This document shows positions 1 through 7,497 of a DNA stretch of 38,680 bases, one piece after another; the stretch's first letter is position 1, and every line of letters starts with the position of its first letter. A model generated the notes under the pieces. The model saw nothing but the letters and a program-made list of their open reading frames with translations, was not told the DNA's origin and did no database searches. Location: positions 1 through 38,680 of the IMG/VR virus record IMGVR_UViG_3300038428_000564; one strand, 5' to 3'. Made by a program: the position numbers and the translations under genes. The DNA is from a virus.

Positions 1-628
1 AAATAACAATAATCAATTTGTTGCAGCAGATTTAACTATTAATAGATTGAAAGGGAATGGTAGTGACCAATTTAATACATCAGTTGTGAAATTTTTAGAT
101 ACGGGAGTTTCGGGGTCAAATTATTCGAATGATAATACTGCTGGTCTTACTGTATATGCTTACACCACGGGCCTAAGTGCCGACGCTGGAACATATGAAG
201 CTGGTTATACAAACGATGATGGAAGTGATGGAGCTTCTATATCATTTCATGATAATAATGCTAATATTTTTCGTTTTTGGGCATTTAATCTTAATAATGG
301 GGGTTGTTTATTTAGTTCTACGGGTAGTGGTTAGTTGTCAGGAAATCGTATTTCTTCAACGGATATGAGAATGTATTTCGCCAATGCATCCATTGCACAC
401 TCACAAGTGGCAATAAATACTGGTCTAAATACAGGAGCAAGAGCCGCACATAATATATTTGTTCATGCTGTATATCACTGGAATGCTGGTGGTTTGGTTA
501 CATTCGGTGCCTCTCCATCCAGACTATCATTTGCGGCAATTCATGATGGTTTAACATCAAATGAATCAGGTTAATTTTTCAGTTTTATTCAAGCATATCG
601 TCAACAAATTGGTGGAGGTTGGGTATAA
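1..628 (+). pseudogene. Tail fibre C-terminal part with two in-frame stops (partial)
   Basis: The frame is open from the left edge, so the gene begins outside the window. It meets TAG at 332-334 and TAA at 572-574, yet the same frame continues with fibre-like sequence to a TAA at 626-628. The segment before the last break (RLSFAAIHDGLTS) and the one after it (FFSFIQAYRQQ) together resemble the common phage fibre ending 'dGLT..E...(Y/F)..vQ.fQ', so the pieces look like one original protein. The composition is rich in Gly, Ser, Asn and aromatic residues, as in beta-structured receptor-binding tips. Both breaks have the context GGT-TAR-TT. The gene may be decayed, contain sequencing or assembly errors, or be read through. 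It lies directly upstream of a second fibre gene. The fibre assignment is moderate; the two stops are directly visible. Confidence 0.6.
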
Positions 629-634
629 TTATAC
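623..634. promoter_or_regulatory. Perfect 12-base palindrome before fibre gene
   Basis: GTATAATTATAC is self-complementary, contains TATAAT, overlaps the last stop of the broken fibre frame and ends 3 bases before the ATG at 638. It could be part of a promoter or operator. It could also be chance in AT-rich DNA. Confidence 0.25.
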
Positions 635-637
635 GTT

Positions 638-2086
638 ATGGCAATACTTTATTATCCAGCAGGAAATTTTTTGGGAGCAAGAAACACGGCTAATCCGGGG
701 TTTGAACAAATTATTTTGAATAATAATCCCAGTACAGTATTTTATTTTGGAACGGGTTCAGGAATAAATGCCGTTACTGCATCAATGATGTTAATTACAT
801 CATCATATTCTACCACTTCATCTTGGACATTTGCATCAATCTCATCTTCGTATGCGAATTCTGCTTCTTTTGCAAATCAATCAATTAGTTCAAGTTATGC
901 TAGAAGTGCCTCGTGGGCACCGGGGACAACATCAAGTTCTTACAATTATCAAACAGGTTCATATACGTTACAAAATGGAGATTTAGGAACAAATGTTGTG
1001 GTAAATTCTTCTTCATTTTCCATAATAACAATTCCATCAGGATTATCTTCTTCATTTAACTGTAAATTTTATCAAAGTGGTTCAGGAAGAATAGTTTTCA
1101 CAGGGTCATTAGGAGTAAACATAAGAAGCGTAAACAACGTATTTTCATCCGCCGGGCAGCACTCAACCGTTAATCTTTATATAGGTAAAAGCGGAGAATA
1201 TATCCTAGAGGGAGATTTGGGTGACTTTAACGCACAGTTAGTTGGATGGGAAGATTTTTCATCATTAACTCCCGGCAACTACACTAATACGGGGTCAGGA
1301 TTAATTTTTACAACTGCCTCATTATGGCAATCATCGTGTATTACAGGCTCATTTTTTGTTGGTAGCGGGTCAGGATTTCATCTCAGTTCTAATAAATTGG
1401 CAACTTCACAATCCATAAATTATGTTCAATTTACAAGTTCCAATGTTTACTTTGGTAAAATGTTAAATGGAAATAATTACAATGTGGTTAGAATTGGGGC
1501 ATTAGGTGCTATGCCGGGAGGAACAACAACAGGTGGAGTAAATTCTTCTATGTTTCTTGGTTTACAACCGTGGACAAGTAGTACCAATCAATACATAATA
1601 TACATACAAAACTTTACATTTTACAATGCTCCTGCACCTGATGCGTGTTATGTTCCTAATACATCAACGGGATATAATGGTGGTAGAAATGTTAATGGGT
1701 CGTTTTCAGATAGTACACCTAAAACATTGGGTGGAGTTGTAACGCCGTCTTATATGGGTATGCCTATATTTGTTTCACCAAGAGCAGGATTTATAGGTAT
1801 GCAATTTAACAAGACAACGGGTAGTCTTTGGTCAATAATAGCATATCAAGGATATACTGATTTTGATTATACATATGAAGATTTAAGAATATGGTTGGAA
1901 ACAGGTAGAATGAATAAGCCATTTTCAAGAGCTGTCCAGCCGGGCGTTTATACTACTACTATTTCAGAATCTTTTGGCCTTTTGGATACAGCTACGTTTA
2001 ATTGGGCAACTAATCCCGGCGGAACCGATGCAAATACAAAACCAATGACATTTTATGCTTTTGGTGCAAGTAATTGTATATATTAA
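638..2086 (+). CDS. Tail fibre / receptor-binding structural protein
   Basis: This is a 482-residue protein, probably a trimeric fibre or tail-tip adhesin on the virion. The N-terminus (about 1-48) is a short attachment-like region. Residues about 49-108 are Ser/Ala/Tyr-rich with repeated SSSYA/SASFA-type units, a low-complexity shaft pattern common in environmental phage fibres. Residues about 109-195 (YTLQNGDLG to ILEGDLG) resemble a small beta domain often found in phage tail proteins, with P-SGL-S and G-IVFTG-LG-NI elements. The remaining 280 residues are Gly/Asn/Thr/aromatic-rich and probably a beta-sandwich binding domain. The ATG lies just after the broken upstream fibre frame. Receptor and exact fold cannot be read from sequence. 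Confidence 0.65.
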   Translation: MAILYYPAGNFLGARNTANPGFEQIILNNNPSTVFYFGTGSGINAVTASMMLITSSYSTTSSWTFASISSSYANSASFANQSISSSYARSASWAPGTTSSSYNYQTGSYTLQNGDLGTNVVVNSSSFSIITIPSGLSSSFNCKFYQSGSGRIVFTGSLGVNIRSVNNVFSSAGQHSTVNLYIGKSGEYILEGDLGDFNAQLVGWEDFSSLTPGNYTNTGSGLIFTTASLWQSSCITGSFFVGSGSGFHLSSNKLATSQSINYVQFTSSNVYFGKMLNGNNYNVVRIGALGAMPGGTTTGGVNSSMFLGLQPWTSSTNQYIIYIQNFTFYNAPAPDACYVPNTSTGYNGGRNVNGSFSDSTPKTLGGVVTPSYMGMPIFVSPRAGFIGMQFNKTTGSLWSIIAYQGYTDFDYTYEDLRIWLETGRMNKPFSRAVQPGVYTTTISESFGLLDTATFNWATNPGGTDANTKPMTFYAFGASNCIY

Positions 2087-2134
2087 ATTTTTAATTTTAT
2101 AAAAAAATATGTATTAAGTATAAGGTAAAAAGTT

Positions 2135-2428
2135 ATGAGTGAAAAAATCAAAATGACAGACGGTGAACTCGCAGAAGTTAAAATGTTACAAGAAAAGTTT
2201 CAGCACAAGATTTTTCAAATTGGGCAACTGACCATTCAAAAAATGGAAACCGCATCCACTATGAAACATCTTTCTGAACAGGAAATAAAATTGGAAGATG
2301 AATGGAATACGCTTAAAAAAATGGAGAACGAACTGATAGAAAAACTGTTGTCAAAATACGGTGAAGGCTCGTTGGATATGAGAGAAGGCACGTTTATTTC
2401 CGAGAAAAAGCCTTCGGTGACTTCTTAA
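2135..2428 (+). CDS. Small coiled-coil protein
   Basis: This is a 97-residue, charged, almost wholly helical protein. Residues about 8-80 show heptad-like spacing of Leu/Ile/Met with many Glu and Lys, ending in a short tail (YGEGSLDMREGTF). A weak AAGG lies upstream of the ATG. It sits between the fibre and sheath genes, so a virion or assembly-chaperone role is possible. I recognise no family with certainty. Confidence 0.6.
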   Translation: MSEKIKMTDGELAEVKMLQEKFQHKIFQIGQLTIQKMETASTMKHLSEQEIKLEDEWNTLKKMENELIEKLLSKYGEGSLDMREGTFISEKKPSVTS

Positions 2429-2474
2429 GAAAAATTGCGTTTTCAAAAACACAAATAATACACGTTTCAAAAAA

Positions 2475-2491
2475 TTGACAATATTTATATT
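2475..2491 (+). promoter_or_regulatory. Candidate late promoter of tail sheath gene
   Basis: TTGACA (2475-2480) is followed at once by ATATTTATATT. The same composite TTGACA-N-TATTTATATT recurs before the tail tube gene at 12689-12705. The sheath ATG is about 45 bases downstream. Promoter activity is inferred from recurrence and position. Confidence 0.45.
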
Positions 2492-2534
2492 TAGGTCATT
2501 TAAGATGACTACAAACCAAAAGAAATAAGAGAAT

Positions 2535-5500
2535 ATGCCAATACAAGAAGGTGGTACATTTAGCCCGGACAGAAACGTTGTGTCGCCCGGCGTTTTCACA
2601 AGAGAAAATAATCTGTCAGGTATAGCAGCGGGCGTTGCTAACATCGGTGGTGCAGTTGTGGCTCCATTTGCCCAAGGTCCAGCCTATTCACCAATAATTC
2701 TGACAGACGTGAATACATTAGCGAACATGTTTGGTAATCCCGACGGTGTTTATTATGGTCCCTACACCGCAGCTCAATATTTACAAGAACAGGGAATCGT
2801 AACGATTTGCAGAGTCGGTGGGTTGACAGGTTATCAGCAAAATTACCCATTTGCCCTATGGGCAGTAAAAGGTGAATGGAATGAAAATGAATCCGAAGGC
2901 GCTTTGAATAGTGCCGAATCATTTGTATATTTTTCAGGTAGTGTTACCAATCCAACGTATTCTTATGCTGAATCCATCACTTTCGTAAACACCAATTACA
3001 GTTCTTCCGCGACAAAAGTATTCAATATTGGTGGTGGTACTTCGGCTACACAATCAATATCAAGCTCATTTACCCAAAGTGTATTAACCATTAATAATCC
3101 AACCGTCACAATTACTTTTGCTGCCGGCGCAGCCGATGATACGGCTTTGAATCCGAATTCGACCAGCGGTAGTATTTTGTATTATGGACAAACAATTTCA
3201 TTGGGAACAGCCAATGTAATTTACGCAAGTGCAAGTTTATCCACAGTTTTGACTTCTTCGACGATAGTTACTTCACCGTCGTCTTCGACAGTTTATATCA
3301 ATTATGGTGTCAATACATCATCATTTTCATCATCAATAGCTAATGGAACATTTTCCGCTTCGATTATCAATCCTTCATCGGTATTTTTCCCGTTGGGAAG
3401 TTATCCTTGGGGTGGTTATGAAGCAGGTGTTGCAACCACTTTGGAATTTATCAGTTCCTCTTTGACGGTAAACTTGGGAACTTGTGGTTTTCCAACTATC
3501 AATTTAAGTGGTGTCATTACAGGTACTTTTGGTAATTTCAATGGCACATTCACAAGTCAAGCTTCAACCTTTAATCCGTGTATCCTGCCAAACGGCGCAT
3601 GGACGGGAAGTGGTGACATGAGATTACTTGCTGTATTAGCAGACACCGAAGCAGGCGGCATTCAAAATCTTGTCGCTCCGGGTTTCTATGGTTCCACATT
3701 AAGTATGACGAACCCGATTACCGGTAGTGGTGTCAATGTTATTCCACTTAATTACAGTCTGACATTAAAGAACAGTAATAGTTCGACACCTTACGGAATT
3801 TATCAATTTTCATTAAATAGTGAAGACCCAAGTTACATTACCAATGTTTTTGGTCATGTTCCTACAGTGGGTAATCCAGCCAAACAAGTTGCTGGTCAAA
3901 AGATTGAGGCAGCATATCTATATTCAATTTATGAGGATACTATTGCTGAAGTTGTTGATGAACGCGATCTTTGGATGATTGTCGGCGCAGCCCTTCCATC
4001 AGGTTCGTTGGCAGGCGCGCCGATGAATTTCACCGACCAATATTCATTTGCTCCATCAACGGGTGATAGTGCATTTTCAATTCAAGAGGCGGTCACTCCT
4101 TGGGTACTTTCCCAAGCCATTGCTTCCTACAATAGTGGTTCAGCTCCACACAGATTTGAATTGTTCAAAATCCACACCATTGCTGATGGAACTTATACAA
4201 ATACTCAATTTAAAGTTCAAATTAGTAATGTGAAGTTGGCGGGTACGGTTGCAGGTAGTGATTGGGGTTCATTTACCCTTACACTTCGCAAATACAGTGA
4301 TACTGATAAGCGTCCTGTCATTGTTGAACAATACAATAATTTGAACCTTAATCCTGACGACCCGAACTATATTGCTCGTATAATTGGTGACATGTATAGT
4401 TACATCAATTTTAATGGCAAAGTTATAGAGTTCGGAACCTATCAGAATAATAGTAAAAATATCAGGGTGGAAATGACGACTAACACTTATCCTGTGTCGG
4501 CTCTTCCTTATGGATTTGAAGCGTATGTCACACCAACAAACGGTGCCATGAGTTATTGGACGCCAACAATGAAATACACCAAGGCATCAGTTTATGGGTT
4601 GAATCCGGGCAAGTATCCATCAGGCATCACCTTTAACGATGCTCCTACAGGTGCAGATGCTGAATTGTTCAGTTTGTATCCACAAACAGGTTATCCAACC
4701 GTAACAGGAGTTGGCGCGGCGGAGAATAATGCACAATACATGGCTCCAATTCCATCATTTAATACGAGTGGTGTAACTTACTTGAGTACGGGAAGAAACA
4801 CCATATTTGCTTTGGATTTGGATTATGAAGTATATGGTGTAAGCACCGGTTCCTTCCTTCCAAGCGGTAGCAATGCTATTCCTGTAATATATGACCCTGT
4901 AAATGAACCAACCTATGTCAAAATGAGAAACTTTGTATTCGGTTTCCAAGGTGGTTTTGATGGTCAAAGTCCAGCCATTCCAATCAATGTCGGTGGTGAT
5001 ATCATTGCCGGTAACACTCAAGGTTTGGATTGCACAACCGTCAATTCTGCAGGTTCAATTGGATATAATCAAGCTATTACAGCCCTCAGTAACGCTGACC
5101 AATATGACATTAATCTTATTGTGACTCCGGGTATTATCTACGAAGAACACCCATATGTCACCAACTTGGTTGTTGACATGTGTGAGGCTCGTGGGGATTG
5201 TTTTTATATTACAGATTTTTATGTGGATGAAGGCAATCCATCTAACAGTCAGATTACTCAGGTTGTTGGTTATGCAGCTGAATTTGATACAAGTTATGCT
5301 GCAACCTATTATCCTTGGGTTAAAATCCTTGATACTTACAACAATTTGATTGTCACCGTTCCACCATCTGTGGTGTTGCCGGCAGTTTATGCCAATAACG
5401 ACAAGGTGGCGGCCGAGTGGTTCGCGCCAGCCGGTCTAAACCGTGGTGGTATTCCAATCGCTACTCAGGTAACGGACAGAACTACACACGAAGACCGTGA

Positions 5501-5921
5501 CGCGTTGTATGAAGGTAAAGTCAATCCTATTGCATCATTTCCGGGTTCCGGCATAGTGGTGTGGGGACAAAAGACATTGCAAAATGCCAACAATGCTACA
5601 AACAGAATCAACGTTCGCAGATTGTTGATTAACATCAAGAAATTTTTTGCTTCAACTTCACTTTATTTGGATTTTGAACAGAATGTGGCTTCTACCCGCA
5701 ACAAGTTCTTGAGCATTGTAAATCCATATTTGGAATCAGTGCAACAAAGGTCGGGTCTATACGCCTTCTTTGTCAAGATGGACGATACGAATAACACACC
5801 TGATATTATCGATCAGAATATACTTTATGGGCAGATTTATTTGCAGCCAACCAAGACGGCGGAATTTATCATCCTTGATTTCAATATTCTGCCAACGGGT
5901 GCAAGTTTCCCTAACGCATAA
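2535..5921 (+). CDS. gp18: Tail sheath protein (T4 gp18-like), enlarged
   Basis: This is the contractile sheath subunit that stacks around the tail tube and drives injection on contraction. The N-terminus has the sheath signature: a PGVF start, a region with GGAVVAPFAQGP, then VTICRVGG near residues 90-97. The C-terminal core is strongly typical, with WFAPAGLNRGG near residue 962, VNPIASFPG-G-VVWGQKTL near 997-1015, and a C-terminal tail with SLYLDFEQN and an ILPTGASFPNA end. At 1128 residues it is far longer than T4 gp18 (659). The extra length sits mainly in a Ser/Thr/Asn-rich stretch at about residues 125-350 and in further variable parts, probably surface-exposed insertions. A strong terminator follows. 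Unlike T4, the tube gene is not next; it lies 6.8 kb downstream. Confidence 0.95.
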   Translation: MPIQEGGTFSPDRNVVSPGVFTRENNLSGIAAGVANIGGAVVAPFAQGPAYSPIILTDVNTLANMFGNPDGVYYGPYTAAQYLQEQGIVTICRVGGLTGYQQNYPFALWAVKGEWNENESEGALNSAESFVYFSGSVTNPTYSYAESITFVNTNYSSSATKVFNIGGGTSATQSISSSFTQSVLTINNPTVTITFAAGAADDTALNPNSTSGSILYYGQTISLGTANVIYASASLSTVLTSSTIVTSPSSSTVYINYGVNTSSFSSSIANGTFSASIINPSSVFFPLGSYPWGGYEAGVATTLEFISSSLTVNLGTCGFPTINLSGVITGTFGNFNGTFTSQASTFNPCILPNGAWTGSGDMRLLAVLADTEAGGIQNLVAPGFYGSTLSMTNPITGSGVNVIPLNYSLTLKNSNSSTPYGIYQFSLNSEDPSYITNVFGHVPTVGNPAKQVAGQKIEAAYLYSIYEDTIAEVVDERDLWMIVGAALPSGSLAGAPMNFTDQYSFAPSTGDSAFSIQEAVTPWVLSQAIASYNSGSAPHRFELFKIHTIADGTYTNTQFKVQISNVKLAGTVAGSDWGSFTLTLRKYSDTDKRPVIVEQYNNLNLNPDDPNYIARIIGDMYSYINFNGKVIEFGTYQNNSKNIRVEMTTNTYPVSALPYGFEAYVTPTNGAMSYWTPTMKYTKASVYGLNPGKYPSGITFNDAPTGADAELFSLYPQTGYPTVTGVGAAENNAQYMAPIPSFNTSGVTYLSTGRNTIFALDLDYEVYGVSTGSFLPSGSNAIPVIYDPVNEPTYVKMRNFVFGFQGGFDGQSPAIPINVGGDIIAGNTQGLDCTTVNSAGSIGYNQAITALSNADQYDINLIVTPGIIYEEHPYVTNLVVDMCEARGDCFYITDFYVDEGNPSNSQITQVVGYAAEFDTSYAATYYPWVKILDTYNNLIVTVPPSVVLPAVYANNDKVAAEWFAPAGLNRGGIPIATQVTDRTTHEDRDALYEGKVNPIASFPGSGIVVWGQKTLQNANNATNRINVRRLLINIKKFFASTSLYLDFEQNVASTRNKFLSIVNPYLESVQQRSGLYAFFVKMDDTNNTPDIIDQNILYGQIYLQPTKTAEFIILDFNILPTGASFPNA

Positions 5922-5940
5922 CGTTAATCATTAAAAACAG

Positions 5941-5974
5941 AAAATCCCCAATCCGCAAGGTTTGGGGATTTTTT
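5941..5974 (+). terminator. Rho-independent terminator after tail sheath
   Basis: An 11-bp stem pairs AAAATCCCCAA with TTGGGGATTTT, with a 10-base loop, running into a T tract. It begins 20 bases after the sheath stop codon and separates the sheath from the accessory cassette. Confidence 0.9.
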
Positions 5975-5987
5975 ACTTAACAAATGT

Positions 5988-6000
5988 CTATTTATTATTA
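5988..6000 (+). promoter_or_regulatory. TATTTAT box abutting start codon of first NUDIX-like gene
   Basis: CTATTTATTATTA ends 2 bases before the ATG at 6003, and TATTTAT itself ends 7 bases before it. It follows the sheath terminator, so the next gene needs its own promoter. If this is a -10 element the mRNA would start at or very near the ATG. Confidence 0.4.
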
Positions 6001-6002
6001 AT

Positions 6003-6575
6003 ATGAACCCTGATACCAATTTGCCCCACTCGACACCACCAAAAAGGGGCGGTGTGAGATTAAACGTTAGAGGGGCGGGAGCATTAATTTTAGCCAAGGA
6101 CACAGGTAGATTGCTATTTGCTTTTCGTATTGCTGACCGCCATACACGACCACATCTTGTATGGAATTTGTGGGGTGGACCAGTAGAATCGAATGAAAAT
6201 CCCGAAACGAGTGTAGTGCGATGGTCAAAAATTCAAACAGGTTATAAAGGGCAATTTGCTGATGTAATACCATTATACACATTTTTCAATAACCAAACAA
6301 ATTTTAGATACCATAATTATTTGTTAATTGTAGAAAATGAATTTTGGCCAAGTTTAGACAGAAAGTTAACGGAAGACTATAAATGGGTCGAATATGGAAA
6401 GTGGCCGGACCCCCTTTATCCAACAGTCAGTGCCTTACTTCGTGAAAAAGGGCCTGAAATTATAAAAATAATTGAAAAGAATGCCATCAGGGAAAGTCTC
6501 TTATTAAAGGGTAACATAATTAAACTAAAAGATATTATAAAAAATATGATTTTGAGTGAGAAAGTGATTTATTAA
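6003..6575 (+). CDS. NUDIX-fold protein with degenerate catalytic box
   Basis: This 190-residue protein carries a NUDIX-like fold at about residues 22-150: GAGALILAKDTGRLL, then LWGGPVE, then an eroded box ending in QTGYKG. Aligned on the TG of the NUDIX box, Arg73 is kept. The three metal-binding Glu positions of MutT (E53, E56, E57) are Trp74, Ile77 and Gln78, so hydrolase activity is unlikely. Binding without catalysis is possible. The C-terminus carries an IKLKDIIKNMILSE peptide, a helix shared with neighbouring proteins and containing an (I/L)xE site. It is a paralogue of the next gene and of the middle domain at 7494. The start is the ATG next to the TATTTAT box; no Shine-Dalgarno site is visible. 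Confidence 0.7.
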   Translation: MNPDTNLPHSTPPKRGGVRLNVRGAGALILAKDTGRLLFAFRIADRHTRPHLVWNLWGGPVESNENPETSVVRWSKIQTGYKGQFADVIPLYTFFNNQTNFRYHNYLLIVENEFWPSLDRKLTEDYKWVEYGKWPDPLYPTVSALLREKGPEIIKIIEKNAIRESLLLKGNIIKLKDIIKNMILSEKVIY

Positions 6576-6576
6576 T

Positions 6577-7149
6577 ATGGATTTTCTTGATACCAAACCG
6601 CGTTCAAATTTGCCAAGTTCTAGTCCGCCAAGACGACTAAATGTGAGAAGGAACATCAGAGGGTCAGGCGCTTTAATATTGGCAAAAGACACAGGCCAAT
6701 TATTATTTGCTCTTCGGGCTAGCCGATACGTTGGTCCTGAAAGACCGCGTGAATGGAATTTATGGGGTGGAAGATTGTATCTTCATGAAAGCCCTGAAAT
6801 GGGTGTAATTAGAAATGCAAAAGAACAAACAGGTTATAAAGGAAATTTTGAAGACGTAACACAACTGTATTCATTTATAAGCCTTTATACAAATTTTAGA
6901 TATTATACTTATTTGTTGACGGTGGAAAATGAATTTACACCAACCATAGATAGAAAATTGATAGACCATTATCAGTGGGTGGAATATGGAGATTTTCCAT
7001 CGCCCCTTCATCCCGCCGTTAAAACGTTACTTGACAGAGCAGGTCACAAAATAAAAAATATAATCGATAAAATTTTTCTTAAAGAAAGTCTTGCAGACGG
7101 CACCCCTCATTCAATTAAATTAAAAAACCTAATAAAAGACTTGTGGTAA
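6577..7149 (+). CDS. NUDIX-fold protein, second paralogue, degenerate box
   Basis: This 190-residue protein is clearly related to the preceding gene: GSGALILAKDTGQLL, LWGGR, EQTGYKG, TNFRYYTYLLTVENEF and YQWVEYG all match in order. In the NUDIX box Arg79 is kept; the positions of MutT E53, E56 and E57 are Asn80, Glu83 and Gln84, so one of three metal ligands remains. It ends in SIKLKNLIKDLW, the same Lys/Leu helix that begins the next two genes. Its ATG lies one base after the previous stop, and the leader ATTTATTAATATG resembles that of the first copy, as expected for a tandem duplication. The substrate is unknown; loss of catalysis is inferred. Confidence 0.7.
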   Translation: MDFLDTKPRSNLPSSSPPRRLNVRRNIRGSGALILAKDTGQLLFALRASRYVGPERPREWNLWGGRLYLHESPEMGVIRNAKEQTGYKGNFEDVTQLYSFISLYTNFRYYTYLLTVENEFTPTIDRKLIDHYQWVEYGDFPSPLHPAVKTLLDRAGHKIKNIIDKIFLKESLADGTPHSIKLKNLIKDLW

Positions 7150-7164
7150 TAAGAACCGTAGGAT

Positions 7165-7497
7165 ATGATTAAATTAAAAGACATGATACCCAAGAAGTAT
7201 TTTTATCATATTACTCCAAAGAAAAATATTCCGAGTATGAAGATACATGGTATAGTTCCCAAACCCGACAAACCTGCTCCGTTTTGCAGTAAAGAAATTT
7301 GTCTGTTTGACAATAAAACCACGATGGAAGATGCTTTGATGAATTGGTTGGGTGATAAATTTGATGAAACCGAACCCTTGGTTTGCCTTACCATAAATGC
7401 TGCAGGACTAAAAATATATCCATCTGATGTGGGTTACGAATTTAGAACATTGGAACCCATACCGTGGAAAAACGTCGTAAAGATTGAGGATATATGA
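7165..7497 (+). CDS. Possible KptA/ADP-ribosyltransferase-fold protein
   Basis: This 110-residue protein begins MIKLKDMIPKK, the Lys/Leu peptide also found in the next gene. The body has FYHITPKKN-IPSMKIHGIVP near residues 13-31 and an ICLFD segment followed by TEPLVCLTINAAGL. This matches the pattern of small ADP-ribosyltransferase-superfamily proteins related to the RNA 2'-phosphotransferase KptA ('yHiT...l..Il..Gl.P'). His15 and Thr17 would be the NAD-contacting H-x-T. The ATG has a weak GTAGGAT upstream, and its TGA overlaps the next ATG as ATGA. The fold call is from pattern memory and needs a profile search. Confidence 0.5.
   Translation: MIKLKDMIPKKYFYHITPKKNIPSMKIHGIVPKPDKPAPFCSKEICLFDNKTTMEDALMNWLGDKFDETEPLVCLTINAAGLKIYPSDVGYEFRTLEPIPWKNVVKIEDI

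Noticed and set aside
332-334. TAG read as a sense codon (alternative genetic code)
   Set aside because: A TAA stop interrupts the same gene at 572, and no other long gene contains internal TAG codons.
1-628. Diversity-generating retroelement variable region at the fibre tip
   Set aside because: No reverse transcriptase gene and no second near-copy with A-specific differences was seen in the window.
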